A stretch of DNA of 64,000 nucleotides from Bradyrhizobium oligotrophicum S58. GTDB taxonomy: Bacteria; Pseudomonadota; Alphaproteobacteria; Rhizobiales; Xanthobacteraceae. The translations under genes and the position numbers were made by a program. A model generated the notes under the pieces. It did no database searches and had not been told where the DNA came from. It worked only from the letters and a program-made list of their open reading frames with translations. This document shows positions 1 through 8,648 of this stretch, piece after piece; positions within the stretch are counted from its first letter, which is position 1; every line of letters begins with the position of its first letter. The stretch lies in NCBI RefSeq assembly GCF_000344805.1, contig NC_020453.1, positions 7,349,001-7,413,000 on the forward strand. The letters are read 5' to 3'.

Positions 1-2
1 AG

Positions 3-608
3 GCGGAGCTGCAGAAGATGGTTGAGGCCTGGGTGGCCAGCGAGATCCTCTATCGCGAAGGCAAGACGCTCGGCGTCGACCGCGGCGACGAGATGATCCG
101 CGACCGTGTCGCGTTCAAGTTGCAATATCTGATCTTCGATCAGGTGCGCGTGCCGCAGCCGAGCGATGAGCAGCTCCAGGCCTGGTTTGCCGAGAACCAT
201 GCGCGGTTCGACGAACCCGAGCGGGTGAGTTTCTTCATGACGCCCCCCAGCGACGAAGCGACGGCGCGGCGCTATCTGGACGACATTGGCGAGCAGCGCG
301 AATCCGAGGAACTGCGCGATCAGACGCGCGCCATTCTCGATCGTCCCGTGCCGAGCCTGTCCGCGGGATTCGGCGACGGCTTCAGCGACGGCCTGCTGAA
401 GATGCCGCTGCAGCAATGGACGCTGCTGCAATCAAAGGACGGCTGGCACGTCGTCCGTCTCGACGCGCGTAAGCCGGGCGCTTCGGCGAAATTCGAGGAC
501 ATCCGCGCCGAGGCCGCCAAGATCTGGCACACGGAAGAAACACGCAAGCGGGCCTGGGAGGCGGTGAGCCGGCTCAAGGCCAACTACACAATCAGGTACG
601 AGCCGTGA
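3..608 (+). CDS. PpiC-type peptidyl-prolyl cis-trans isomerase, C-terminal part
   Basis: The frame is open from the left edge, so the gene is cut at its 5' end and about 201 codons remain. The first ATG inside is at 18 but is probably internal. The C-terminal half has the shape of a parvulin/PpiC rotamase: a helical segment (TARRYLDDI), a PVPSLSAGFGDGF segment and the closing strand GWHVVRLD. Such proteins assist folding in the periplasm. The stop overlaps the next start by four bases (GTGA), so it is translationally coupled to the HupE/UreJ genes and may help fold or assemble them. Assignment to the family is good; substrate unknown. Confidence 0.75.
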   Translation, partial: AELQKMVEAWVASEILYREGKTLGVDRGDEMIRDRVAFKLQYLIFDQVRVPQPSDEQLQAWFAENHARFDEPERVSFFMTPPSDEATARRYLDDIGEQRESEELRDQTRAILDRPVPSLSAGFGDGFSDGLLKMPLQQWTLLQSKDGWHVVRLDARKPGASAKFEDIRAEAAKIWHTEETRKRAWEAVSRLKANYTIRYEP

Positions 609-1585
609 CCGGCGCGCGCGCCCTGCTCGCCATCGTGCTTGCGCTCGCTGCAACGCTTCTGGGGCGGCCGGCGGTCGCGCATCAGGCGACGATCGCCGTG
701 CTCGAATTCCGCGAGATGCGGCCCGGCGCGTATATCGGGCGCTGGACGACCTTGCCGAAGGATGGCGACAACCGCATCGAGCTCAAGATGCCGCCGCATT
801 GCTTCCTGCGACTGCCGGAACTCAATTGCGGCGACAAGGGCCTCGTCGGGCAGATGACGATCGCCAATCTCGGCGAGGACATGTCGGCTGCCATCATCCG
901 CGTGACGTCCTTGTCCGGAGAGACGCGCAGCTACACGATCTCCGCGGCCAATCCCGTCGTGACCGTGCTCGGCACGGACGCGCCGACGCTCGAGACCTGG
1001 CTCGAGCTCGCCAAGACCTACGTCAATCTCGGCATCGACCACATTCTGCTCGGCGCCGATCACCTGCTGTTCGTGCTCGGACTGATCTGGATCGTGGAGG
1101 GAGGCTGGCGCCTGCTCAAGACGATCACGGCTTTCACCATCGGACATAGCGCCTCGCTGGCCGCGACGGCGTTCGGCCTGATCGGCGTCGCCGAGGGGCC
1201 GCTCAATGCCTGCATCGCACTCAGCATCGTGTTCGTCGGCGTCGAGATCGTCAAGCAGCAGCGCGGCGAGAGCGGACTCACCGCGCGCTATCCATGGGCC
1301 GTCGCCTTCAGCTTCGGTCTCGTGCACGGCATCGGCTTCGCCAGCGCGCTGGCGGGCCTCGGTCTGGAGCGGCGCATCCTGCCGGCTGCACTGCTGTTCT
1401 TCAATGTCGGCGTCGAGATCGGACAGATCCTGTTTGTATTGCTCGTGCTGGCGCTGATCTGGGCGCATCGACGCCTGGGCGCGGCGCTGCCGCGATGGAG
1501 CGCGGAGCTGCCGGCCTATGCGATCGGCTCGGTGTCGATGTTCTGGTTCTTGGGGCGTCTCGTGCGAGTTCTGGTGGCCGCATGA
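605..1585 (+). CDS. HupE/UreJ_2-type membrane protein
   Basis: 326 residues, starting with GTG that overlaps the upstream stop. An N-terminal signal segment ends near the AHQA at about residue 26. About 110 residues of soluble, probably periplasmic, domain follow, then a multi-pass membrane half. Conserved metal-ligand-like motifs are visible: GIDHILLGADHLLF, TIGHSASL and FGLVHGIGFA. Members of this superfamily are linked to nickel or other metal handling, and many are uncharacterised. No hydrogenase or urease gene is in view, so the substrate cannot be named. It is coupled to the next gene by an ATGA overlap. Confidence 0.8.
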   Translation: MTGARALLAIVLALAATLLGRPAVAHQATIAVLEFREMRPGAYIGRWTTLPKDGDNRIELKMPPHCFLRLPELNCGDKGLVGQMTIANLGEDMSAAIIRVTSLSGETRSYTISAANPVVTVLGTDAPTLETWLELAKTYVNLGIDHILLGADHLLFVLGLIWIVEGGWRLLKTITAFTIGHSASLAATAFGLIGVAEGPLNACIALSIVFVGVEIVKQQRGESGLTARYPWAVAFSFGLVHGIGFASALAGLGLERRILPAALLFFNVGVEIGQILFVLLVLALIWAHRRLGAALPRWSAELPAYAIGSVSMFWFLGRLVRVLVAA

Positions 1586-2214
1586 GGACGAATGGGACGA
1601 ACATGATCGCGCGCAAGCTTCTGCACTCCGCGTCGGGTGTCGCGTTGCTCTCGGTGCTGACGGCAAGCCCGGGTCTTGCCCATGAGCAGACCGGCGTCGG
1701 CGGCGGGCTGGCCAGCGGGCTGCTGCATCCCTTGACCGGGATGGATCATCTGGTCGCAATGGTCGCAGTCGGCATCTGGGGCGCGCAGCTCGGCGGCGTG
1801 GCGATCTGGGTGCTGCCGATCGTCTTTCCGCTCGTGATGGCGTTCGGCGCCGTCCTGGGGATCCTCAAGATCGGGCTGCCCGTTCCAGAACTCATCATCG
1901 CGCTTTCCGCGCTGGTCCTCGGCCTCGCTGTCGCCATGCGCATCCGTGTCCCATTCGCGGTCGCGGCAGTCATCGTCGCGATCTTCGCCGTCTTCCACGG
2001 TCATGCCCACGGCGCCGAGCTCCCGACAGCGGTGAATCCCCTCGCCTATGGCTGCGGCTTCGTGGTGGCGACCGGTCTTCTCCATGCCAGCGGCATCACC
2101 ATCGGCGCGCTGGCGCGCTGGCCCGGCGGAGAGCGCGTCATCCAAGGCGTCGGAGCAGCCATCGCCGCACTCGGCGGCTACTTCCTGGTCTCCAGCCTGG
2201 GCGTCGCGGCATGA
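1582..2214 (+). CDS. HupE/UreJ family protein
   Basis: 210 residues from the ATG that overlaps the preceding stop (ATGA); an alternative ATG lies at 1603, just before the signal peptide. The N-terminus looks like a signal peptide ending LAHEQ. The family hallmarks are present: HPLTGMDHLVAM, a His cluster FHGHAHGAE and GLLHASG, spread over about six membrane segments. HupE/UreJ proteins are nickel permeases of hydrogenase or urease clusters, but the same fold occurs widely without those enzymes. It is the middle member of three tandem paralogues, all coupled by 4-base overlaps. Confidence 0.85.
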   Translation: MRTNGTNMIARKLLHSASGVALLSVLTASPGLAHEQTGVGGGLASGLLHPLTGMDHLVAMVAVGIWGAQLGGVAIWVLPIVFPLVMAFGAVLGILKIGLPVPELIIALSALVLGLAVAMRIRVPFAVAAVIVAIFAVFHGHAHGAELPTAVNPLAYGCGFVVATGLLHASGITIGALARWPGGERVIQGVGAAIAALGGYFLVSSLGVAA

Positions 2215-2831
2215 GCCCATTCCGCCGGACGGCCCTGCTCGCTTCCGTGCTGCTGCTGACGCAGGTCGGAATCGCCGATGCCCACATCGTATCGGCCCGG
2301 CTCGGCGACTTCTACGCCGGCGCGCTGCATCCGCTGCTCACTCTGCAGGACGTCGTCGTCTGGGTTGCGCTCGGCCTCTTGGCCGGTTCGCTCGGAGCAG
2401 CGAGTGGACGATGGCTGGTCGTGGTGTTTCCGCTCGGCCTGTGTACAGGGCTCGCGCTCGCTGTCGGTTCGGCTCTCACCCTCGTCTCCCCATTGATCGA
2501 TGCCGCGACGATCCTCGTGCTTGGGCTGCTGCTGGCAGCGGCCCTGCGCATTCCCGTGACACTGCTCAGCGTGATCGCGTTCGTGCTCGGCGTGATGCGC
2601 GGCGCCGCGAATGCCGGCGAGCTGATGCCGCAGACCGACCGTCTGCTTTATGCGGCCGGCCTTGCCATTGCAGGCTACGTCACGATCACCCTCGTGATGG
2701 CGCTCGCGCTCACCTTCAGGCGTCCCGAGACCGAGCCGGTGTCGAGTTGGCGCGGGATCGCCGTGCGCGCGGCGGGGGGCTGGGTGGCCGCGGTGGGCCT
2801 GATGATGGCGGGACTATCGCTGGCGTCCTGA
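2211..2831 (+). CDS. degenerate HupE/UreJ-like membrane protein
   Basis: 206 residues, ATGA overlap with the gene before. Same layout as the upstream HupE: signal peptide ending in DAH, then about six hydrophobic segments. Several metal-ligand positions are lost: the MDH of the N-terminal motif reads LQDV here, and the His-rich loop FHGHAHGAE reads VMRGAANAGE. The first HP is retained. This looks like a duplicated copy that has lost its metal site and may now act as a partner subunit. The family call rests on alignment by eye with its neighbour. Confidence 0.65.
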   Translation: MSPFRRTALLASVLLLTQVGIADAHIVSARLGDFYAGALHPLLTLQDVVVWVALGLLAGSLGAASGRWLVVVFPLGLCTGLALAVGSALTLVSPLIDAATILVLGLLLAAALRIPVTLLSVIAFVLGVMRGAANAGELMPQTDRLLYAAGLAIAGYVTITLVMALALTFRRPETEPVSSWRGIAVRAAGGWVAAVGLMMAGLSLAS

Positions 2832-2877
2832 CCGCGTCTATGCTGCGGCCATCCAAGGCCAGATATTTCCGGGCAGC

Positions 2878-3369
2878 GTGACCAACGCCATCAACATCCT
2901 CTGCATCCTCGTGCTGCTTCTGACCTGCGCCGGCCTGATCTGGACAGATCTGCGCAGCGGACTGCTGCCGGACTGGATGAATGCGCTGGTCGCCGCAAGC
3001 GGCTTCATCGACACGGCCCTGCTCGTCGATCTGCCCGAGGCGCTGTGGAATTGCGCAGCAGCCGTTGCCGTCGGCGCGGCGCTGCTGCTGCTGCGCCGAC
3101 TTTACGTGATGGCCCGCGGCCGCCAGGGGCTCGGGCTCGGTGACGTCAAGTTTCTGATGGCGGCAACGCTCTGGGCTGGACTTTCCGGTCTGCCGATCCT
3201 GCTGCTCGTGGCGACGACGGCGGCACTCGCTGCGGTTCTGGTGCTCTTCATGATAGGGCGACGGCCCACCGGTCAAACGGCGCTGCCGTTTGGGCCCTTC
3301 CTCGTCATTGGTCTTCTTGCCATGCTGACATTGCAGGCCATCGGGAGCGAGCTGATCGTGCCCTTCTGA
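2878..3369 (+). CDS. gspO: A24-family prepilin peptidase (type II secretion)
   Basis: 163 residues, GTG start. It carries both aspartates of aspartic prepilin peptidases: the first in TDLRSGLLPDWMN (about residues 23-35) and the second in the GxGD motif GLGLGDVKF (about residue 83). Four to five membrane helices can be seen. It lacks the N-terminal cysteine-zinc/N-methylase half of full-length PilD, as do many CpaA/TadV-size enzymes. It ends 18 bases from the end of the convergent gsp operon, so it probably processes the five pseudopilins encoded there. It could also serve another pilus system. Confidence 0.85.
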   Translation: MTNAINILCILVLLLTCAGLIWTDLRSGLLPDWMNALVAASGFIDTALLVDLPEALWNCAAAVAVGAALLLLRRLYVMARGRQGLGLGDVKFLMAATLWAGLSGLPILLLVATTAALAAVLVLFMIGRRPTGQTALPFGPFLVIGLLAMLTLQAIGSELIVPF

Positions 3370-3387
3370 ATTCTGGGAGCAACGATC

Positions 3388-4008
3388 TCAGCGCGCACGC
3401 CGCGCCATCCGCTCCCGGCCGCCCGGCGGAGCGGGCGCCGCAGCTCCCGTCCTGGCCTCGCCATCACCCGCCTGCCCCAGTTGCGGCATCGGCAACGCCA
3501 CCGTCTCCACATCCTTTTGCAGCATGACTTGCCGCGGCTGCACGGATTGCAGCACCCACCCCTCATGCGCAGCCCCGAGGCGCAGGCGTAGCGGTGTCTG
3601 CGACGAGGGATCAACGAAGATGCCGAAGCTTTCCTCGTCACCGATGACCGTGCCCACGAGCTGCAGGTTCGGCCGTTCCGGCTCCTTCGGCGGAGGCGGC
3701 GGCGCTCGCATCACCGTGACGGGCGCCGCGATGGACGGCGGCGGCCGGCGCGACGCCGAGAAGATCGGACGGTCGCGTGTTGCCGAGAGCGTATCGATCG
3801 GAACGTCCCAAAGGGGGTTGGCGCTCTTGCCCGCCGAGATTTGCACCTTGGGTACAGGCGCGATCGGCGGCGGGTCACCGGGCGCAGCTTGCGCGGGCGC
3901 TGCGGGCTCGAGGCCATCCGCTGTCTCACCCCACGCGCGGCCGAGCGAGCCGGTGATCACGCACACGACAGCGGCCGCGACGACGCGTGAGCCGACGAAT
4001 GATCGCAT
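3388..4008 (-). CDS. gspN: type II secretion protein GspN / HR-domain protein
   Basis: 206 residues. The ATG overlaps the gspM stop (TGATG); an in-frame ATG at 4026 would add six residues. It has one N-terminal signal anchor, a proline-rich linker, the motif LSATRDRPIFSASRRPPP (about residues 66-83), then a small beta domain (LQLVGTVIGDEESFGIFV to AHEGWVLQSVQPRQVML). That domain resembles the HR domain of GspC or PilP, which contacts the secretin from the inner membrane. There is no PDZ domain. It is last in the leftward gsp operon. No separate gspC is visible, so it may be the inner-to-outer membrane connector. Confidence 0.75.
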   Translation of the reverse strand: MRSFVGSRVVAAAVVCVITGSLGRAWGETADGLEPAAPAQAAPGDPPPIAPVPKVQISAGKSANPLWDVPIDTLSATRDRPIFSASRRPPPSIAAPVTVMRAPPPPPKEPERPNLQLVGTVIGDEESFGIFVDPSSQTPLRLRLGAAHEGWVLQSVQPRQVMLQKDVETVALPMPQLGQAGDGEARTGAAAPAPPGGRERMARRAR

Positions 4009-4571
4009 CACATTTTTCCTTGCCATTGGCCCGACACGGTGACCAGCACCGTCAGCCGCCCTGCTCCGCCCGCAGCAGCCGCCAGCGGTTGCTGCACATG
4101 CAATTGGTCGACGAAGAGAAACGGCAATCCGGCTTCGAGATCGTAGAGCAGCTGCTGCAGCGCCGGCTGTTCGAGCTCGCAGTTGGCGACGACGCTGATC
4201 AGGTTCTCGTTGCCGCGTGCGGCCGGCAGGTCGACCTGGGTCGACAGCACGCTGCCACCGGCCTTGCCGATCGCCTCCGTGAGACGCTGCACCAGCGCCG
4301 CGCCCGCGATAGTGACCGTCCGCCCCTCGACGAACACCGATCCGCCCGGAGCAGTCGAGCTGCTCGCCGCCGGCGTGCCGCCCGGCCGTTTGCGTCCCGA
4401 GAACTGCGCCAGTTGCGCGTTGGTGTCGTTGAGCTGGTCGTGCTTCGCGATGAGGTCGATGACGGCTGCAGCGGCAACCCAGAGCAGCGCAACAATCGTT
4501 ACGGCGTAGAGCATCGCAGAAGCGGCTGGCGAACTCACGAAGTTCCGGCGCAGCGATGTCGCCCAATTCAT
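4008..4571 (-). CDS. gspM: type II secretion protein GspM
   Basis: 187 residues, coupled to gspL by an ATGA overlap. A single membrane helix lies near the N-terminus (about residues 20-38), followed by a short coiled segment and a ferredoxin-like periplasmic domain. This is the standard layout of GspM, which pairs with GspL in the inner-membrane assembly platform. The linker holds a Ser/Gly/Pro-rich run (about residues 60-75). Identification leans on layout and operon position more than on sequence motifs, which are weak in this family. Confidence 0.8.
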   Translation of the reverse strand: MNWATSLRRNFVSSPAASAMLYAVTIVALLWVAAAAVIDLIAKHDQLNDTNAQLAQFSGRKRPGGTPAASSSTAPGGSVFVEGRTVTIAGAALVQRLTEAIGKAGGSVLSTQVDLPAARGNENLISVVANCELEQPALQQLLYDLEAGLPFLFVDQLHVQQPLAAAAGGAGRLTVLVTVSGQWQGKM

Positions 4572-5641
4572 GCCCGGTCTCCGAAAAACGCGTTGATGCG
4601 GGCCTCGATATGGAAACGCTCGCCCGTTTCGCCGGCGGTCCGCGTCGTCGGCGCGTAGAAAGTCGCGCGGCTGAATTGCGGCGACTGCTCGATCAGCCGG
4701 ATCAGCGCGGGCGCATCCTGGGTCAGGCCGGAGATCTGCAGGCGGTCGTTCTCGACGTGCAGCTCGATGACGTAAGTCCCATCGGGGAGGATCTTCGACA
4801 GCGTGTCGAGAACGATCACGCTGGCCGGGCTCGTCTGCTTGCGCTTCGCGAGCAGCCCGTCGGCGGCGGTGGCTCCGATCGCGGGCCGCAACGCGGCACG
4901 CAGCCGTGTCACCTGCGCCTGCGCGTCATCGAGCTCACCATCGAGATATCCGCCGATCAACGTCGTCGCGATCAGCAGCACGGCCGTGGTCGCGGCGACC
5001 GACAGCCAGCCGAGCTTGAGCACGCGCCCGAGATCGCGGCCGCCGGCGAGCGACGAGCGCAGCGAGGACTTGAAGATCTGGATGGGAACGCCATCGGCTG
5101 CGCCGACCTCGGCTGTGATGACGAGCTTGGCGGCGCCGACCTCATCGGCGAACGCGAGCAACGGCTGAACCAGCGCGCGCGGTGTTGCCGCAAGTGTCAG
5201 CGCGATCCGGTCATTGGCTACGGGGTGCGTGGCGCTGAAACCGTAGAGCGCCTGATCGATGTGCCACGGCGTCAACCTGCCGATCTGCGTCCGGATCATA
5301 CCATCCAGAAACGGCTCAGCCTGCTTGGGGAAGTCGAGTGGACGCACCAGGACGTTTTCGGCGGTCAGATGAATCTCCAGTGAGGCACCGCGCAGCGTCC
5401 GCAGCCACTCCGGCGAGAGAGTGACGTGCGGTGCTCCCTCAGTCAGATTCACCTTTGCCGGCGCCAGCACAGGTTTCGCCTTTGACGGCACCTGCACCGT
5501 CAGCGCGATACGTCCTGGCTGATCAAGGCGAACAACGACCCTCGAACGCTTGAGCTGCCGATCGGCCACGGCCTCGACCGCGGCGGCGACGGTCGCCGTC
5601 CACACGGTCAGTCCTCGCTCGATCGCCTCTGTGAGCTTCAT
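4568..5641 (-). CDS. gspL: type II secretion protein GspL (PilM/PilN-like)
   Basis: 357 residues, ATGA overlap with gspK. The N-terminal about 200 residues are cytoplasmic and correspond to the GspE-binding actin-like part. One membrane helix (VAATTAVLLIATTLIGG) sits near residue 240. A coiled segment and a PilN-like periplasmic domain follow (SKILPDGTYVIELHVENDRLQISG). GspL ties the GspE ATPase to the membrane platform and binds GspM. The sequence is diverged, and the call is supported by its place between gspK and gspM. Confidence 0.8.
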   Translation of the reverse strand: MKLTEAIERGLTVWTATVAAAVEAVADRQLKRSRVVVRLDQPGRIALTVQVPSKAKPVLAPAKVNLTEGAPHVTLSPEWLRTLRGASLEIHLTAENVLVRPLDFPKQAEPFLDGMIRTQIGRLTPWHIDQALYGFSATHPVANDRIALTLAATPRALVQPLLAFADEVGAAKLVITAEVGAADGVPIQIFKSSLRSSLAGGRDLGRVLKLGWLSVAATTAVLLIATTLIGGYLDGELDDAQAQVTRLRAALRPAIGATAADGLLAKRKQTSPASVIVLDTLSKILPDGTYVIELHVENDRLQISGLTQDAPALIRLIEQSPQFSRATFYAPTTRTAGETGERFHIEARINAFFGDRA

Positions 5642-6582
5642 GGCATCCCCCGCACGTGAAGCGCCCCCCTCGGTTGCGGCCCGTCGTCCTGCCGTGCGAG
5701 CAGCCGATAGGGCTCCTCGCCTTCGCCGGGAACGATCACCGCAGACGCCGCATGACGAAGCCCGCCCGCCGGACCGACGACGATACGCAGCCGATAGGCC
5801 TTGCTCTTGCCCTTGGCGGCGTCCTTCGCAGCAGGCCCCAGCGTCTTGGCCAGCGTATCGGCATCCTGTGACAGCGACGCCCGCGCGTTCAGGAAATCCT
5901 TCAAGATCAGCGGCGTCATGCCCGGCAGCGCCGCGACGGCCTCCGGTGCAGCTATCGCCGGATCAATCCCCGGAGAGCCGTTGAAGACGGTGACCAATGG
6001 AAGCACCTGATCGACCAGCGACGCGGGAATGCCGAGGACGAGCGACAGCTCGCCGACATGCGCGAATGGCGCCAGGCGGGGCACCCGCTTGAGACCAGCC
6101 GCCGCATAGCGCGCCTCCTCCGCCTGGGCCTTCGCCGCGTCGGAGGGTTTGGAGCGCCACGCAACCACCCGCTCGGCATAGTCCTTGGCGGCGTCCCGTT
6201 CGGCGCCCACCGTGACGAAAAGATTTTCGAGGATGTCCTTCGATGCGGTGTTGAGATCGATCCGTGCCGCTTCGTTGACGAACGATACCGCGATGTCGTT
6301 GCCTGCAAGCGCCAGACGGAAACCGCCCTGCTTCGGCCGCTCCTCGTCCTTCGACAGCAGCAGGCGGTAGGCTGACAATTCGATCGCCGCCGAGACCAGC
6401 GCATCGGCCTCGACCGCTTCGTCTTCGAGCCGCAGCAACCGCGCCGAGCTTCCCAGCTGCTGCGAGACGACCACCACCAGGGCAGCCAGCGCTGCAAGCA
6501 TCCACAGCGCCGCGATCAGGATGAATCCACCCTGCCCGCCGCGCTTGCCGGCAGAGCCGTTGTTGTAGGAGAGCACGGACAT
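5638..6582 (-). CDS. gspK: type II secretion minor pseudopilin GspK
   Basis: 314 residues, start overlapping the gspJ stop (TGATG). The prepilin-type leader ends at G19 before FILIAALWML. The residue at +5 is Ala rather than Glu, the usual exception in GspK, which caps the pseudopilus. The large globular part contains the SAM-like helical region with RIDLNTASKDILENLF (about residue 120) and a second GMTPLILKDFLNAR element. Together with GspI and GspJ it should form the pilus tip complex that starts assembly. Confidence 0.88.
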   Translation of the reverse strand: MSVLSYNNGSAGKRGGQGGFILIAALWMLAALAALVVVVSQQLGSSARLLRLEDEAVEADALVSAAIELSAYRLLLSKDEERPKQGGFRLALAGNDIAVSFVNEAARIDLNTASKDILENLFVTVGAERDAAKDYAERVVAWRSKPSDAAKAQAEEARYAAAGLKRVPRLAPFAHVGELSLVLGIPASLVDQVLPLVTVFNGSPGIDPAIAAPEAVAALPGMTPLILKDFLNARASLSQDADTLAKTLGPAAKDAAKGKSKAYRLRIVVGPAGGLRHAASAVIVPGEGEEPYRLLARQDDGPQPRGALHVRGMP

Positions 6583-7304
6583 CAGTCGATCGGCTCGCTC
6601 TTGTTCGGCTGCGGCGGCTCGGCCGCAGCCGGCGACCGGGCCGCGGTGCTGCCTGCTCCCGCATCCGCGACGCCGCCGCCCGGTGTATCGACCTGGATAC
6701 GGACCGCGCTGACGAGAACGGCGGCGCCGCCACGGCTGTCGTCGTAAATCGTCATGCGCACGGCGGACGGCAGCTTGCTCGCATCGCGCCACTCCGTCGT
6801 CCACGCCATGGTCTTGTCAGCATAGGCGAACGACATCCGGAACGGCGCTGACAGCAGCACCACGGGATCACCGAACCGGAAATGCTCGGCCACGGGTTGC
6901 CCCACCGACACGGGCTCGAACGCGGCGCGCGATCGCAATAGAGCGCGTTCGCTTCTCGCGCCATCCCCACCGATGCGCACGATGTCGAGACCATGCCCGG
7001 CATTGGGGCCAAGCTCGGCGCGCACGAACATCACCGAGACCTCGTCACCCACGAACAGCGGCCCCTTCTGCTCGCGATTGGCGGATACGAACTGCGCGGC
7101 AGCGAAATCATCACCGACCCGCCGCAGCGCAGCGGCCACCATCTCGGCCCGCTGCACGCGATCCAATCCGCGCTTCCATGCCGGCAGCCATTGCGACGTC
7201 ACCGCAGCCAGCGCCGACAACACGATCCCGGCAATCGCGAGCGCGCCGAGCGCCTCGATCAAGGCAAAGCCCTGCTCTTGCGGTCGATCGGAACGGGCGA
7301 TCAT
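6582..7304 (-). CDS. gspJ: type II secretion minor pseudopilin GspJ
   Basis: 240 residues. The leader is MIARSDRPQEQG followed by FALIEALGALAIAG, with Glu at +5, matching the prepilin peptidase site. The mature part is a beta-rich domain of GspJ size. The tail is an extra low-complexity Pro/Ala-rich stretch ending PPQPNKSEPID. Its start overlaps the gspI stop by one base. It is expected at the tip of the pseudopilus with GspI and GspK. Confidence 0.85.
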   Translation of the reverse strand: MIARSDRPQEQGFALIEALGALAIAGIVLSALAAVTSQWLPAWKRGLDRVQRAEMVAAALRRVGDDFAAAQFVSANREQKGPLFVGDEVSVMFVRAELGPNAGHGLDIVRIGGDGARSERALLRSRAAFEPVSVGQPVAEHFRFGDPVVLLSAPFRMSFAYADKTMAWTTEWRDASKLPSAVRMTIYDDSRGGAAVLVSAVRIQVDTPGGGVADAGAGSTAARSPAAAEPPQPNKSEPID

Positions 7305-7702
7305 CAGCGGGCTCCTCGTGCCAGTCGGACCGTCTGCACATCGGCGATCGCGCCCGAGCCGGTCTTGACGCGCAAGGTCACCGCCTCCGGAATCCAGCCG
7401 GTCTGTCCCGCCGGTTCATTCCAATCGCCGCCGAGCGGTCTGACCTGCAGCACCACCGACCCGGAGCCGGAGCGCTGATCGGAGATGCCCGGCTGCAGCC
7501 GGCTGCGATCCGCCAGCGCCGTTGCCAGCGCGAGCCGCATGTCGGTAACGAGCGTGACATGCTGCTCGAGCTTGCGAACACTGGCGGCGTTGCGCGACAC
7601 CACGGCCCCAATCGCTATGATCGAGACGCTGACGACGGCAAGCGCGACGAGCACCTCGATCAGCGTGAAGCCTGCCTGGCCCTGATCAGCCGTCTCAACC
7701 AT
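7304..7702 (-). CDS. gspI: type II secretion minor pseudopilin GspI
   Basis: 132 residues using the ATG at 7702, which lies inside the end of gspH (8-base overlap). An in-frame ATG at 7723 would give seven more residues. Leader MVETADQGQAG, then FTLIEVLVALAVVSVS with Glu +5, an excellent prepilin peptidase site. Length and the ISDQRSGSG to TLRVKTG end fit GspI. Small C-terminal domain, tip pseudopilin. Confidence 0.87.
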   Translation of the reverse strand: MVETADQGQAGFTLIEVLVALAVVSVSIIAIGAVVSRNAASVRKLEQHVTLVTDMRLALATALADRSRLQPGISDQRSGSGSVVLQVRPLGGDWNEPAGQTGWIPEAVTLRVKTGSGAIADVQTVRLARGAR

Positions 7703-8159
7703 TGGCGAGCGCGCGCGAGACAATGTCGATCCTCCCCGTCAGCCAGTTGACCCGGATTTCCAGGCTCAGATCGGCGCGGGACAATGTGATCGCGCCGCCA
7801 CAGGACAGGCCGTCAGGAAAGAAACTGATGCTCGCCAGCACCGGCCGATGCTGGCAGCTGCGCGGCAGCGTCGCCAGGAAGGCGACATCGTCGGGCAGCT
7901 TCAGGGCGGCCGCACCGCTGCCGGAGCGGATCAACCGCCGCGAGGTGTCGATCTGCGTGTCGATGCGAGTCCCGTTTCGCATCGAGGAGGCACGATCCGA
8001 CTTCAGCAGAGTCGCGGCCTGCAGCGCATAGGCCTGCAGCCGCGGCCGCGACGTCTGCCGCGGCAAATAGGGCAGCACGACGGACGCCAGCATCGCGACG
8101 ATCGCGAGCACGCAGACCATCTCGAGCAGCGTGAAGCCGCGCTGGCCGTTGTCACTCAC
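7695..8159 (-). CDS. gspH: type II secretion minor pseudopilin GspH
   Basis: 154 residues from a GTG (8159) that overlaps the end of gspG. Upstream in-frame ATGs would put a long arginine-rich extension before the leader, so GTG is preferred. The leader MSDNGQRG precedes FTLLEMVCVLAIVAMLA, with Glu +5. The remaining domain (RLIRSGSGAAALKLPDDVAFLATL and FFPDGLSCGG) fits the GspH/FimT fold. It should join the pseudopilus shaft to the tip. Confidence 0.87.
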   Translation of the reverse strand: MSDNGQRGFTLLEMVCVLAIVAMLASVVLPYLPRQTSRPRLQAYALQAATLLKSDRASSMRNGTRIDTQIDTSRRLIRSGSGAAALKLPDDVAFLATLPRSCQHRPVLASISFFPDGLSCGGAITLSRADLSLEIRVNWLTGRIDIVSRALANG

Positions 8160-8628
8160 TGCGCGCGCTCGTCTGCGTTCCCAGGACGATGTCGGCCGCC
8201 GTTCCGCTGCCGCCCTCCTGGCCATCGGCGCCGTAGGACAGGATGTCGTAGGGGCCATGGTCACCCGGTGCGCGGTAGACATAGGCCGTATTCCATGGAT
8301 CTTTCGGCACCGCTCCGCCTTTGAGATAGGGCCCGTTCCAGGCGCTCAGTCCGGCCGGCCGTTGCGCCAGCGCTGCGAGGCCTTCCGAGGTCGAGGGGTA
8401 GCGGCCGGCATCGAGATAGAACAGATCGAGTGCGCTCGAGAAGCTCTGCAGCTGGATCCGCGCCGCCTTGGTCTTGGATTCGCTGAGATAGTTCAGAACG
8501 CGCGGACCGATCAGTCCCATGATCAGTCCGATGATCGTGATCACGACCAGCATCTCGACCAGCGTGAAGCCGCGCTCGTTGTCGCGCCCGGCCCTCGTGG
8601 CCGGCTTGATCTGCGTGTCCGATCTCAT
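8152..8628 (-). CDS. gspG: type II secretion major pseudopilin GspG
   Basis: 158 residues. The start at 8628 has an AAGGAGA Shine-Dalgarno eight bases upstream. Leader ends at G20 before FTLVEMLVVITIIGLIMG. The C-terminal half has all the GspG signatures: the FYLDAGRYPSTSEGL element, WNGPYLKGGAVPKDPW, and the calcium-loop region DILSYGADGQEGGSGTAADI. This subunit forms the shaft of the pseudopilus that pushes substrates through the secretin. The strong ribosome site fits a need for more copies than of its neighbours. Confidence 0.93.
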   Translation of the reverse strand: MRSDTQIKPATRAGRDNERGFTLVEMLVVITIIGLIMGLIGPRVLNYLSESKTKAARIQLQSFSSALDLFYLDAGRYPSTSEGLAALAQRPAGLSAWNGPYLKGGAVPKDPWNTAYVYRAPGDHGPYDILSYGADGQEGGSGTAADIVLGTQTSARSE

Positions 8629-8648
8629 GTCATTCTCCTTGATAGCAA

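Noticed and set aside
584..2220. Leftward open frames across the HupE/UreJ genes (584-1759 and 1516-2220)
   Set aside because: Low-complexity Arg/Asp/His-rich translations; the rightward genes have signal peptides, membrane segments and coupled starts.
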